Below are positions 1 to 11,015 of a DNA stretch of 64,000 nucleotides, piece by piece. This stretch comes from Phyto melanocephala (lineage: Eukaryota > Arthropoda > Insecta > Diptera > Rhinophoridae). Position 1 is the stretch's first letter, and each line of letters opens with the position of its first letter. Position numbers and translations under genes: made by a program. The notes below the pieces were generated by a model that searched no databases, was not told the DNA's origin, and saw only the letters and a list, made by a program, of their open reading frames with translations. The stretch lies in NCBI GenBank assembly GCA_941918925.1, contig OW799235.1, positions 36,540,701-36,604,700 of the forward strand, written 5' to 3'.

Positions 1-216
1 TTATATTGTTTTTTTCCGATATACCTCGAAACTTTGTGTCTTAGAACTTAAAAATATTTTCGAAATGACAACACATATTAAGAAACCTCAATATACTTTT
101 TGCCTGCGAAATTCGAAAAATCATAAATTGATATTTCTAAAAAAGAACTGCAATATATTGACAAATATTCAACAATAAAAAAAATCTACAATTACATATC
201 CGTATCCTATTGCTGA
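1..216. other. No recognised feature
   Basis: AT-rich sequence with a stop codon just before the LINE reading frame opens at about 217. It may be decayed upstream LINE sequence, but I see no convincing coding similarity. Confidence 0.4.
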
Positions 217-1760
217 ACATTTTCCCTTATAAGTACTTCCGACATTGTTACCTCCATAAAAGGTATAAAATCATCTGTTTACAGTGGACCATTTTGTATT
301 TTAACAAACTGTGCACACTCCTTGGCTGCTGCTTTATCAATTATCTTTAATGCGTCAATAAAATATGGGTACTTTCCCCAATTTTGGAAGGAATCCTATA
401 TTATTTCCTTATTTAAATCAGGGAGTAAATCAAATATTATGAACTACAGAGCCATTGCGAAATTAAGTGCCATACCTAAACTCTTTGAAAAATGTTTATC
501 TAATTTCCTTTCTTATAAGGTTTCATCATTGTTGTCTCCGACCCAGCATGGTTTCAGGAAAGGTTGCTCAACAATGAAAAATATTTTGCAATTAACTACC
601 TTAATAGGTAAAGGATTTACTAGTACTCAACGAACTGATGTTATATACACAGATTTTAGCAAAGCATTCGACATGGGTTTTATTGAACGTACTTGCAATT
701 GGATAAAAACGTATCACTCTGGTAGAACACAAAACGTATGTTATAAGAATACACTGTCCAAGAAAATTACAGTTAATTCTGGAGTTCCTCAAGGGAGTCA
801 CCTAGGCCCACTCTTCTTTACCATGTTTATAAATGATCTACCAGCTGTAATAAGACTCTGTAATATCCTTTTGATTGCTGACGATGTAAAAATTTTTCTA
901 AGCTTTAAGATATCTGATGATCAAGTTTACCTACAACAAGATTTGGATCGCTTTAATAAGTGGTGCAAAATTAACCTGATGGAATTAACTATAAAAAAAT
1001 GCAAATATATGTGCTTCTATCTAAGTTGCTGTTCTCCAGATAATTATACGTTAAATGGAATTTACCTGGTTGGTCGGTTGATAAATTTATGGATCTTGGA
1101 ATTTTACTTGATCCTAAATTAGATTTCCGCAAACATATAACCATGAGCGATAACAAGGCGCGTGGAGTGCTTGCTTATATAAAGCGATGGTCAAAAGAAT
1201 TTTCCGATCCAGGTATTACCAATATTGGAGTATGGATCTGTTGTTTGGGACCCCAAACGTCATGTCCATGTTGATCGCATCGAATCTGTGCAGAAGCAAT
1301 TTCTCCTTTTTTGTCTAAGAAGATCTTTTGGAAGCTATCTTATATCTAGCTAGCTTTAATCAAATTGCCTACTTTGAAAAGCCGTAGATCTATGCTTAGT
1401 GTGTCTTTTTTTAATAACCTGATAAATGGTGACATTATTGCTGATTTTCTTTTGAGTAACATTAATTTTAATATTCCACGTCGTACAACCCGTTGCTTTA
1501 TACCTTTGTATCTTCCATTTTCCCATTTTCTCGATTCACAAGCTGTCGTAGGAGTTGTACGTCGTAGTAGTTGTACACATTTTTTTGATAATTTCTACAC
1601 TAATTTTTTGTACAACACTTACAACAATTTGAACTATGTTTTTGGAATGTCGTGTGAATACATCAGCGCTGGGAAAGTAAATATCATCGCCGTTTTTCTT
1701 CAATGTGGAGAAATACATTTCTTACTACCCACGATTACTACGACACGTTGTGAACTGAGC
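217..1760 (+). pseudogene. Jockey/CR1-like non-LTR retrotransposon, reverse transcriptase relic
   Basis: Remnant of ORF2 of a non-LTR retrotransposon. The longest open stretch runs 217-1122 with no ATG at its start. In order it shows the GFRKG..ST block (about 550-580), the TDFSKAFD block (about 650-672, catalytic Asp kept), GVPQGSHLGPL (about 781-813), FINDLP (about 826-843), and the active-site box at 874-885, which reads IADD instead of the usual Y/FADD. Directly after SKAFD the frame jumps to GF..WI, so the usual short linker is deleted. The thumb continues in another frame (DLGILLDPKLDF at about 1091), then VVWDPK..H.DRIESVQKQF at about 1238-1305, and LPTLKSRRSMLSVSF at about 1362. Several frameshifts and the altered active-site residue make it dead. 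No RNase H domain follows, which fits the jockey/CR1 group. Confidence 0.9.
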
Positions 1761-3000
1761 ATATATTTTTAAATATTACGATTTTAATTTTAAAATTTCT
1801 TACCTTGAAAAGATACTGAATTCAATCAGTTTAACAATTGTATTTTTTATGTTAACAGAGCTAAAAAACATACAATAGTTCAAAACTTGTCATCCCTGTT
1901 TTACAAGTTGATTTTGAAACCACACATGCACTCCAACATTACCAATTGAACTACTTGTTTTTAATCTTTTTAACATTCTTTCGTATGAAAATAATAATGT
2001 CTCAGCCCACTTGAAGTTATTTTGCAATTGGAATTTAAATGTCCACCTTAAACAAGGATACGGATACACATACTTTTATGTGTATATGTTTGAATGTGTT
2101 CACAAGCAATTTATAAAGTAAATAACACACATTCAGATACCTCACATGCCAACATACAAATGCATTAGATAGCAAAAACAGTGTTACAATATTTTCGTCC
2201 AAAGACCACAATTAAGTTTAATAAATTTTTTTATTAAAGGCATTGCTTAAGGCCAGTATGATGTTTAAGGACAATTTTTTTATTTTATCGCATAGAATTT
2301 TTCTTTTGCCTTAATACAAATTACAAAAAAAAAATATACAACCGTGCAAAAAAATTCAAAACCTTAATAATTCCTTGACCAAACAGTTGTCAGAAATGCA
2401 ATTTTTGTTTCAATTGGAAAAATAAATTAATGGTACTTTTGCAAAGGAAAAAAAAAACAAATCGCAGTGATAAAAATTGATTTAGGTTTTCAATTTCCTA
2501 TCTATTAATTCTAGTGTGTTTTATCAAAACATATCAGTACAAAAAATGAAACCTACCACAACTAAAATTGCGATTTTCCGAATAGTTTTATATTTATATT
2601 TTTATATAATGACATTAAAGGAATACTTCTATAAAGGATCCAGAGTGAAAATAATGTTTTCTACAAAAAAACACAAACAAACGCTTCAACGACATCCCTT
2701 CCTTCTACAAAAAAATTTATTTTGATAATTATTCATTACACAAACCAATCATATATCCTATTCAATAGTAACTCCCGTAGATCTACGATTGACTGAAAGA
2801 ACTTGTTGCCTGATACCAATCAAGAGGAATACATTTCGACGCCAGAGGCTGCATGCAAACGTGATTGCATTTTTTGTATGACGTAATTTGCCCCAGCTTA
2901 GCTTTCGGTATCAGGGGCTCAATTCATTTTCTGTAAAAAGGTAGAATAAAAACTTTTTGCCTGGCAACCATACATTTTACTGTAAAAAGACTTTTCATTT
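1761..3000. other. Unassigned AT-rich DNA
   Basis: No coding similarity recognised. A short lysine-rich open frame near 2516-2725 looks like chance in AT-rich sequence. Confidence 0.4.
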
Positions 3001-3345
3001 TTATACCCGCCATCAAAAAAATGGTGGGGGTATATTAATTTTTCATTCAGTTTGTAACACATTGAAATATCTATTTTAGACCCCATAAAGTATATATATT
3101 CTGAACCGTCGATTCATTTTATGACGATCTAGCTATGTCCGTCCGTCTATCCTTCTGTTGAAAGCACGATAGAGCTCGAACCGAAAAAGCTAGGTGGCTC
3201 ATATTTTGCCAGAATCTTTCTTATAGACAAGGATTGATTGGTATTGGGCTAAATTGGAATATTAGTAAGAGAGTTATAGATCGTAACGCAAGAGTAGGTA
3301 AAAAATATGTCTTCCAACATTGAATAAAATCCAATTGTGTTCAAA
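3001..3345 (+). repeat. HINE-A (DINE-1-like) 5' fragment
   Basis: Begins with TATACCCGCC and a GGTGGGGGTATA complement, then the CCCCATAAAGTATATA block, the GTCCGTCCGTC run and GAGCTCGAACCGAAAAAGC. The same order occurs at 25399 (+), 59040 (+) and, reversed, at 21500-21829. Order and motifs resemble DINE-1/Helentron-associated elements of Drosophila. The 3' half is absent. Confidence 0.8.
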
Positions 3346-4040
3346 CGCATTGACCAAGAACCATGGTGTTTTGCTTTTTAGATAAGGACATGCATTTCGA
3401 TTATTGCATTAAAAAAAAGTTTATACATTTAAACATTTCTCTCATCTCATAAACCTTATTAAGTAAAGAAAAAGTCTTCTATTTGGCAACACTGACCGCA
3501 AGTGTAGCTCACAAAAATATTTTTAAACAAAAAGCATTCTATTTCATTTGATTTAACTTTTTCAAGCTACATAAAGCAACAACAAAAGGTAGAACGAACC
3601 ATTTTGCCACGTGTAAAACGTGATGGGAATTTTAAAACCGTAATTTCATATAACAACACACACAAACATAAAGTTAATTCTCCAAAAAAAAAGCAGCACA
3701 AAAATGAATCGAGTGAAAATCTAATGAAAAACCAAAACACAAATAAACCCAAAAAATACAAAAAAAAAAAAAACAAAGCACAGTACAATTTAACCAAATT
3801 TTAAAACCGAGAGTTGAGCAGAGTTTAAAGCAAAACTTCACTGAACAGGAGAAAAAGCATATAAATCAGAGCTTCCCAGACATCGGGCAAATTTTAAGGT
3901 CTTGGACGGGATGGAAAAATTTTTTAGAAATGTGCATGACAGTGCATGACATAAATTGGGAATAAATACCTGCCTATACTATATTTAGGTAGTGTAGTGA
4001 AATCCTTTAAAATTAGGTGCTTCTTAGTCAAAGGGCTATA
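3346..4040. other. Unassigned AT-rich DNA
   Basis: Contains a lysine- and asparagine-rich open frame (3604-3804, no ATG) that I regard as low-complexity. No other signal. Confidence 0.4.
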
Positions 4041-4175
4041 ATACCCTTCACCAACATGTACATAAGCATAACGAGCACATCGTAGCTTATCCTAGATTTA
4101 AGATTTCATATTATATGCCATTTTATTATTATTTTTTTATTATATCCGACGCTATTGATAAAGCACTGTTCTAGT
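4041..4175 (-). repeat. HINE-B (long form) 3' portion fragment
   Basis: ATACCCTTCACCAACATGTACATAA followed by CACATCGTAGCTTA matches, in reverse, the segment near 62610-62655 just inside the terminal hairpin of the complete copy at 61784-62698. The hairpin itself is missing. Confidence 0.6.
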
Positions 4176-4239
4176 TGAATAGATACGATAATAAACACAA
4201 CTGCCGAAGAACCTAAAGAATACCAAGAGCTGCAATTAT

Positions 4240-5935
4240 ATCCATTTAAAACAATGCACCATGATAACGGGCTATGTGATCTCTGAAAGTCCGGCGCATG
4301 GTTTCGATGAGCTCTGACTTTAACAGGACGACGCACAGTGAGACAACGCCGGCATTAAATACAAGGAGTAATTGCAGAGTTCTGAAATTTTGCACAGGTT
4401 ACTTTTGAGACAATTCCAGTTTAAAAAAAAAAATTAAAAAAATTCGCCCACTTTTACGCCCACCTCCCATACAATCGAAATTTGTAAAATGCCGTATTGT
4501 CCGTAATACTTAAGGGATAACTTTAAATTTTGGTATACTTGAATGTTATATTGTTACAAACATTATCGGAATAAAGTTTTGGACTTTGGCCCACTTTTAC
4601 CCCCACCCCCCATACAACCTCAACATAAAAAGTGCCATATTTTCTAAAATATTTTAGGTACAATCTTCAAATTTGATATTATTATTATTTATATAATTTA
4701 AAATGTTTCATGCAAAAATTACAATAACACGCCCACTCTTACACCCACTTCCCATTAAAATGCAATAAAAAAGAACAAATTTTTTCATTCTATCAACAAT
4801 TTTTTAATATCATCATGGTATTCTAATTTTTTCAATATCTTTATTGCTATCGATCCAAATATCAGAAATTGCACTATAAAAAATTATTGAATTATCCATG
4901 ACCTTGTAAACTTTTTTTAACACTTTATATAAACTTGTATAAACTTGCACTCTCAAATATGTAGTATGTAGATTGTGAATTAAACATACATATACATACA
5001 TAATTGCAATTACCGTTTGTTGATCAATAATATTTAAAACAACAACAATGTAATATTTTTTTACAGTTTGTTTTTAAAAAGTTTGTGAGCACAATATAAA
5101 ATATCAAACAAACAATTAAAAAAAAAATTAAAAATTTGTAAACATGCTATTGCATGCTAACATACATACATATGTACATAAGTACGTATAGCGACAAAAT
5201 GTGCACGTTGCGTATTTTTTGTAGTTTTTTGTATGTTTAAAGTACTTTTGCAAACTTTTGCTATATGTCCTCTACTTTAAATGAAAGCTGAGACTTCAAT
5301 CTTTCATTTGATATAAGTCTGCACCTAGGGCGAGGGGCTGCTCTATATTTCCTAGTCCATTGAAAATGCAAAATGTTAAATTTTTACACCACAATTCTGT
5401 TGTAAAGAAATTTTTTTTTTGTGTTTCTTTTTTTAAATTTATTTTTTGATCTACTCATTCTACAACAACTAAATTAATTAAAAAAATACTTTAAGGTTAT
5501 ATTTATTATGTATTTTTTTATTGATAAGCTTTTGAATATTACATATTGAACCAACATATTTCAAGCGTTAGCATACCTCAACTTTGACTTGCTCTAGACC
5601 AAAAAGTAATGAAGCTATGAATCTCAAATTTCAGGGAATTGTTACTCATATATCTGTTAATATACTGTGAAAATTTTATCCAAATTGGACGACACGCCAA
5701 AAACTATTTTTTGCCGCTGTTACTTTAGAGCTGTCTCACTGTGCGACGTACTATTGTACTATTTTTTCCAGAGACATTAAAGTGTAAGATCTTCAGGAAT
5801 AAGCCAACTATAATTGACGCTTTGGAAGGCAACGTTATTCATATTATTCGCGGGATAAGAATGTCCCAAAATTGGACCTTCCGAATGGGCCACCATACAT
5901 GATAATACAAATTTTGAGTTCACTTTTAAATTTCT
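4240..5935 (+). pseudogene. Mariner-like transposase relic split by the 4334-5743 insertion
   Basis: Left of the insert (about 4285-4333) one frame reads a degraded version of the WPxRSCDLTP region. Right of it (5744-5935) the same frame continues with KCKIFRNKPTIIDALEGNV and QNWTFRMGHH, the C-terminal signature of the mariner relatives seen elsewhere in the window. Removing the insert and one copy of the 5-bp duplication restores a single frame across the join. Internal stops and loss of the N-terminal two thirds make it dead. Assignment of the left part is weaker than the right. Confidence 0.65.
4334..5743. mobile_element. Transib-like non-autonomous DNA transposon, 1410 bp
   Basis: Ends are exact 12-bp inverted repeats CACAGTGAGACA...TGTCTCACTGTG, flanked by a 5-bp direct duplication CGACG (4329-4333 and 5744-5748). 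Transib elements are known for termini starting CACWRTG, like the RAG recombination signal heptamer, and for GC-rich 5-bp target duplications. The inside carries no open frame of note. It has about three spaced modules of the CGCCCACTTTTACGCCCACC type (near 4446, 4592 and 4730), resembling HINE modules. The inverted repeat is shorter than usual for Transib, so the class call is inference from end sequence and duplication length. Confidence 0.6.
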
Positions 5936-6829
5936 GTGTTTTATCTTACATTATAAATGAAAACTCACAATGAAGCACCCATGAAAAATTAAATTTTTGT
6001 TTATATATTTACAATATTTTGGAATAAATTTCTTATATGCATTACAAAAATGTTAATATGCAGTATAAATATTTTAAAGTTTCAAAAGTTTAGCACATAC
6101 AGTTTTAAGGTAAAAATTAAGATACAAAACTAGGATGTAGTTTAATATCTCTCTTTACTAAGTTGAGATTTGTCTCTCAAACCATTACAGACAAATAAAT
6201 ATATTTTTGAAATGTTGACAAATTCTATGGAAAGGATCAAAATTTGTGCAACTATGCAATATTAATCAGACATAAAAAGTTATATCTCTTATGTTAAATA
6301 CATAAGAGCTATACAGATATACAGATATAAGCACCAAATTACAACTACTTTGGTGTTTTATTAAATTACAAACGAAAATAAATTTTTTCCAGCTTTTATA
6401 TTAAACCGATACTTCTCCGCGGAACTAAGATCCAGTGAAATAATTTGAACAACAACGAAAATCGGAAATGTGTAGGAAAGATTTTGCGAAACATGAAAAT
6501 TTTAATTACGGGTGCAATCAGGTCGAAGTCGAAAAGGACACTCTTCGTGAAATTAAAATGGTTGTCTTGGATACATGGCTTACACGACATGGAACTATGC
6601 AAATATTATTAAGAGCATAGATTTCATTTTAAATCTCATTGAATTCTGCTCTTCAATACCTTTATCCTGCAGAAGATTTCTCTTCGTCATTTCGGAAGTG
6701 GAGGTAGAATAAAGCTTCTTTAATTAAACGGGATTCATGATGACTGAGGTATTAAAAGGCATTTCATAGCGATATTAGTATCATTATTTATAGCTAAGCT
6801 ACCATCAGGTCCCTGAATGATGTCTCATA
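5936..6829. other. Unassigned AT-rich DNA
   Basis: No gene, inverted-repeat element or known repeat recognised. The left part is decayed sequence next to the mariner relic; the right part may hold the far C-terminal end of the relic that follows. Confidence 0.4.
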
Positions 6830-7180
6830 TTATAATGTTATCTTCTAGGGCTAGAGTTGTGGTTATCTTGTACCTGTACATAAGAGAATTCACGTATCAT
6901 CATACAAATAATCTAGTGTATTTAAATTACATGATCTTGGCGGCCAATACACTGTTCCATATTGCCAAAAAAAACTCGCCTCTCAATAGGTTCATGATAT
7001 AGGCTGCCTTGTGGAATGTGGTGACATCTTTTTAACACCACATGCCAATAAAGTCTACTTATTAAAGAAAATTCAGTAGTAATCAGATTATACTTTGCTC
7101 CATTAACCAATTCTTATCGTTCTTGTAAAATACGGTCGAATGATCAAACTGGCCCATAAGCCACAAAAAAATAATGCATC
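6830..7180 (-). pseudogene. Mariner-like transposase relic (C-terminal half)
   Basis: Read on the minus strand with frameshifts, 7080-6990 resembles the second catalytic block (GMWxxQDxxTxH) followed by MNLLRGEF, and 6960-6905 reads YWPPRSCNLNTLDYL, close to the third catalytic block WPPRSCDLTPLDF. Decayed KCYVNKP-like sequence follows towards 6850. Stops in every frame; a fossil. Confidence 0.6.
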
Positions 7181-8689
7181 TTTGAAGATTAGTTGGTTGC
7201 TCTTGATCTGCCTCTGGATATTCTAAGCACCTAAAAGTTTTCAATAAATAATTGCATCTTTATCCAAATTTCCTAAAATGAACTCATAAAACAAATGACG
7301 TTGTGGTAAGTCACTGACTTTAGTTCAAGCAGCAGAATTTAGACTGAACCCAAATAGCAAAAAATAAATCACCCTTTATTTTTGATGTATGAGATTCTAT
7401 TTATTTAGATTTTTAGGTTGATTGTATTGAATATTTGTTAAATTTGCTGTTAAGTTAGAGCAGTCAATATATCACAAGTTTTGCGACAATTTGTGACTTT
7501 TGGTTGACAAAAATTAAAACGGAAATATGTGTCATGTTGTGGAAACTATTGGGAATCTCTAATCTAAACAGAGATAGATGATGCTGACATGAAATGAAAA
7601 TTGCTAAACACATGTGTTTTATGTTTTTGATGTGGTATGTGACAGTGCTACAAATCAAATTAAGCACATTAGATTTTTCTTAAGATCCACACACAGAGAA
7701 AATGAACAAAAACAAAATATCCGAACAAAATATTTCCACTAAATTGAGAAAAACAAATGTGTAAAAATGGAAAATCCATGAATAAGACCTCACCTACGAC
7801 ACAAATATTTCGCAGTGGCAGCAAGTAAGTATATGTAGTTGTGTGCGGTTGTTCTTAAAAACAAATTTACACAGAATTTGTAAAAAGATAAACAAATGTC
7901 AACTGGAAATCTTTAAACAAATATTCAAAATATTTTAAAACGTTAAGCTCTTTTTTATTATGTAAAGACAAATATTATTCATTCGGCTTAAAACACTTGT
8001 ATTTCTTAAGTAAACGTTAATAAAAAGCAGAATATTTTAGAAAGATAAACTTAATTTTAGCAACACTCAGACGATACTGATTTAATTCTAGTATCTTGAA
8101 TGATAAAAAAGAAATAAATAAAAGATTCACACGCTTGTAATTAATCTCATGACTCATTTGTTTTAAGTAGCTCCGTTTAATGTGTTTTTTGGCAGCTTAA
8201 ATGGTAAAAGAAATTATTCTTTTGATTTTTTAATTCTATTCAAATAAATCAGCCAGCCAATCAAAGGAATGCGAAAAACTTATTTCTCATCATTGTTTCT
8301 AACCAAATTTAAAATGACAAAGTGTTAAATAAAAAGTAAAAAAATTTCATTTAAAATTTATTTATTTTTTTAAAACATAAACAAGGCTGATGTTCATCAT
8401 AACGAAAATATTCCATTATTTGGAAAAAATAACACACTTTTAAATATAAATTAACTAAAAGAAAATACGGAAAATTTTTTAGAATTCTTTATCAAAGACG
8501 GCATATTTTTGAATTAAATTTATGTTACATTCACATACACATATACACACAACAGTAACGTAAAATAAAATAGCAATCAAGTACAAATTTTATTACTTTT
8601 TTAAATGATTTTAAAAAGATATAATATTGTTAAATTGCAGAAGAGAAGTATTATTTTTATAGGTTTATTCAAAATGCTGTTGGATAGGC
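7181..8689. other. Unassigned AT-rich DNA
   Basis: Long AT-rich tract with poly-A/T runs and CATACA-type microsatellite traces. No coding similarity seen. Confidence 0.4.
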
Positions 8690-9168
8690 TGACACTGGTG
8701 ATGTAAAAGTTCATAAGAAGAGTAAGCGCAAGCGAAGCCGTGGCAACCTATATTTTATATTTCATGTAATACGCCATTATCTTCATTATTTCTGACGCCA
8801 TCTTTGTTTTTGAATTTTTACATAGTCAAGCCTTTCATTTGACAACCACATTGTTGGAGTTAAAAAAATTTGTTCCGCCTCTTTGTGTCAGACGCCATCT
8901 TGGATTTTATACTTTTTTATAGTTTACTGGTCGAGCGCTACATTGTGGGGGTTAAAGGGGACAAAGCCGTAACATTATATTTGACTCATATTTTCGGTTA
9001 TGGAGTGATCATGCTTATTTACAATACCCATCAGCTTCCGAATAAATCTGATATTTGCTTATCCTACACGGGTCTTAGCGATACCGGGCGGCTTCAAAAA
9101 CTTCAACATTTAATCAAAGGGGTGGTAAGTTTTCAAAATTCACTTCATATTCTTCTCCAGAATCTTCA
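8690..9168 (-). repeat. HINE-B long form, internal part
   Basis: Contains CGCCATCTTGGATTTT, ATAGTTTACTGGTC and CATTGTGGGGGTTAA, the reverse of 62480-62570 in the complete copy. Further right, ACGGGTCTTAGCGATACCGG and GGCTTCAAAAACTTCAAC are the reverse of the region around 59485-59530 in another copy. Both ends are lost. An open frame over it (8870-9175) is a by-product of the repeat. Confidence 0.7.
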
Positions 9169-9327
9169 TCTGTGACGTAATTGTTCGCACCTTAGGTGGG
9201 CACAATTGAGATGTTGTAAGAATTTCGCAAGACCTCTCCTCATAACTTTCCTCTAAGGTATTTATTATCTTATATAATGCTAAAAATCTGAAAAAAAAAA
9301 TAAGTTTTTGATTTCACCATTTTTGCG

Positions 9328-9727
9328 CCCTAATGCCGAACGTACTACATGTAGTACGTCAGCAAATACATCAACTAAATCACATATAACTTTTTTTTCA
9401 CATATACTTTTGAAACGTATTTGATTTTACAACTGTTTTTATTAAAAAAAAACATAGAAATGCAACAGCAATAACATATGCATATAAAACTTTTTCTCAC
9501 CGAATACGAGACATCTTCACACTTTTGCCAATTTCACAAAACTGAAATCTCTGATCCAAAAAAATACACATAAGCAATTACCCTAGACAAAACTTATCAA
9601 AGCATGATTTGTTGACCGTTATTGTCTGTAGCACAACAACAAGTAGATTTGAAAATTTTAAGCACAGTAAACGCAGAAACCTGAACATAATAGGTGTACT
9701 ACATTTAGTACGTTCGGCATATCTGGG
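9328..9727. mobile_element. piggyBac-like miniature element, 400 bp
   Basis: Starts CCCTAATGCCGAACGTACTA and ends with the inverse, TAGTACGTTCGGCATATCTGGG, immediately followed by TTAA (9728-9731). CCC/GGG ends next to TTAA are typical of piggyBac. The inverted repeats each hold an internal palindrome, ACGTACTACATGTAGTACGT on the left (9340-9359). The left flank is TGCG rather than TTAA, so that side has decayed. No coding inside. Confidence 0.6.
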
Positions 9728-9918
9728 TTAATTAATTTTGTAAGAAGTGTATCTTTGTTTTTGCGTAAAAATTATATATATTAAATGTTGATATCATATG
9801 TAAGTATATACGGCAACGGCAGGCGTTATATGGTGTTTCATATGTGCGTAGTGAATAAACAGAGTGTTTAATTTTTTAAAATATGTTTAGAATTTTACAG
9901 ATAGTTAACATTTTCTGA

Positions 9919-10115
9919 TGCCTTAGACTTTCTGGAACAGTTGATAGCGAAACCGAAAATGAAGTTACAAGGATTTTTATTGAACCACCTGAAAATGATG
10001 GCTATATAAGCGGTGAAGATGACGCTTCAAAAGAAGAAGGCGGTATCCCAAACAACATTTGTCCTTCTCTGCTGAAATCTAATTACGAAATAGCTTTTAA
10101 AAGTGGACAGCGATA
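9919..10115 (+). pseudogene. piggyBac-like transposase N-terminal relic
   Basis: One open stretch encodes an acidic segment: DSETENEVTRIFIEPP, then DGYISGEDD, then EEGGIPNNICPSLLKSNYEI. An acidic N-terminus of the form IPPxxDGYxSxEDxxEEGG..NNL is what piggyBac-derived proteins usually show ahead of their DDE domain. It stops at 10113-10115, and no DDE domain follows; DD41D mariner sequence begins shortly after. It lies just outside the GGG-TTAA end of the 9328-9727 element, so it is probably from a different copy. Confidence 0.5.
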
Positions 10116-10239
10116 AGATTCTAGCAAAGACATAAGGCAAAAATTATAGCAGATAGATGATCTGCAGAATCCGGTTGCAAATTCTACGGTAAGTGTCAAT
10201 TCTCAACAGAAAGAATGATGGTAAAGATCATCTCGTAAT

Positions 10240-11014
10240 ACCAAATTATTAAAAAACGACGTTGCGCCGGAGAAACTTGCAAAACAATTGGTCGAACAGC
10301 CTGTAAAAGGTGCGGCATTGGCAGATATTCAGAGATATAATAATCGTCAATCCTCAATCTTGAGGCCGCAGTGGACGATATTTCGACCAAAATTATAATG
10401 AGCGATGAGGCTTATTTTCACCTCAGGGGGTACCAAAAATCCACAAGGAGCCATTGCACCCGCTCAAAGTGACTGAATGGTGCACTGTTCACGCTGGAGG
10501 AGTCATAGGGCCGAGTTTTTTCTCCCGCAATTGAAAGAATTAGGACTGGAGGACATGTGGTTCCAACAGGACGTAGCAACCGCACACACTTCGCGAGCCA
10601 CAACCAATATTCTGAAGGCGGTATTCCCGGGTCGCCTTATCACTTATTTTGACAATTTACATTGGCCCGCAAGATCGCCCAATTTAACCGTTCCAGACTT
10701 TTTTCTTGTGAAGTTTTTTGAAGTCCCGTGTTTACGTGAATAAGCCAGAGACCCTGGAAGCCTTTAAGGACAACATTCGACACGAGTGCTGCCATCTGTC
10801 GCCCGAAGTTCTCGCCAAAGTGATGAAAAATGCCCTAAAAGGAGCCCATATAGCAATCAATTGTAACGGCGCCCATTTGGCCGATATAATCTTCTCGACT
10901 TGACCTATAAAATTCTAAAGGTTCAAAAAAACATAATCGAAAATAAAAATCGAAATCTTTCATTAAGAAAAAAATGAGAGTCAAACAACATCGGATGACT
11001 TCTTTGGTCCACCT
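10240..11014 (+). pseudogene. DD41D mariner transposase relic
   Basis: The HTH linker region is badly decayed (10250-10360). The first catalytic block reads IIMSDEAYFHL (about 10383-10425); then come about 90 bp of scrambled sequence and a deletion. The second block is MWFQQDVATAHTS (about 10555-10593) and the third WPARSPNLTVPDFFL (about 10663-10707), with 41 residues between the Asp of QQD and the Asp of PDFF. The C-terminus continues in another frame (VYVNKPETLEAFKDNIRHE..., ending NGAHLADIIFST at 10902). CTTTGGTCCACCTTGTA at 10999-11015 looks like the right terminal repeat; I found no left partner. Frameshifts make it dead. Confidence 0.85.
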
Positions 11015-11015
11015 T

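Noticed and set aside
3604..3804. Lysine-rich 66-residue frame, considered as a LINE ORF1 start
   Set aside because: No ATG, low-complexity A-rich DNA, no neighbouring LINE sequence in the same frame.
8870..9175. 101-residue open frame
   Set aside because: Lies entirely in a reversed HINE-B long-form fragment.
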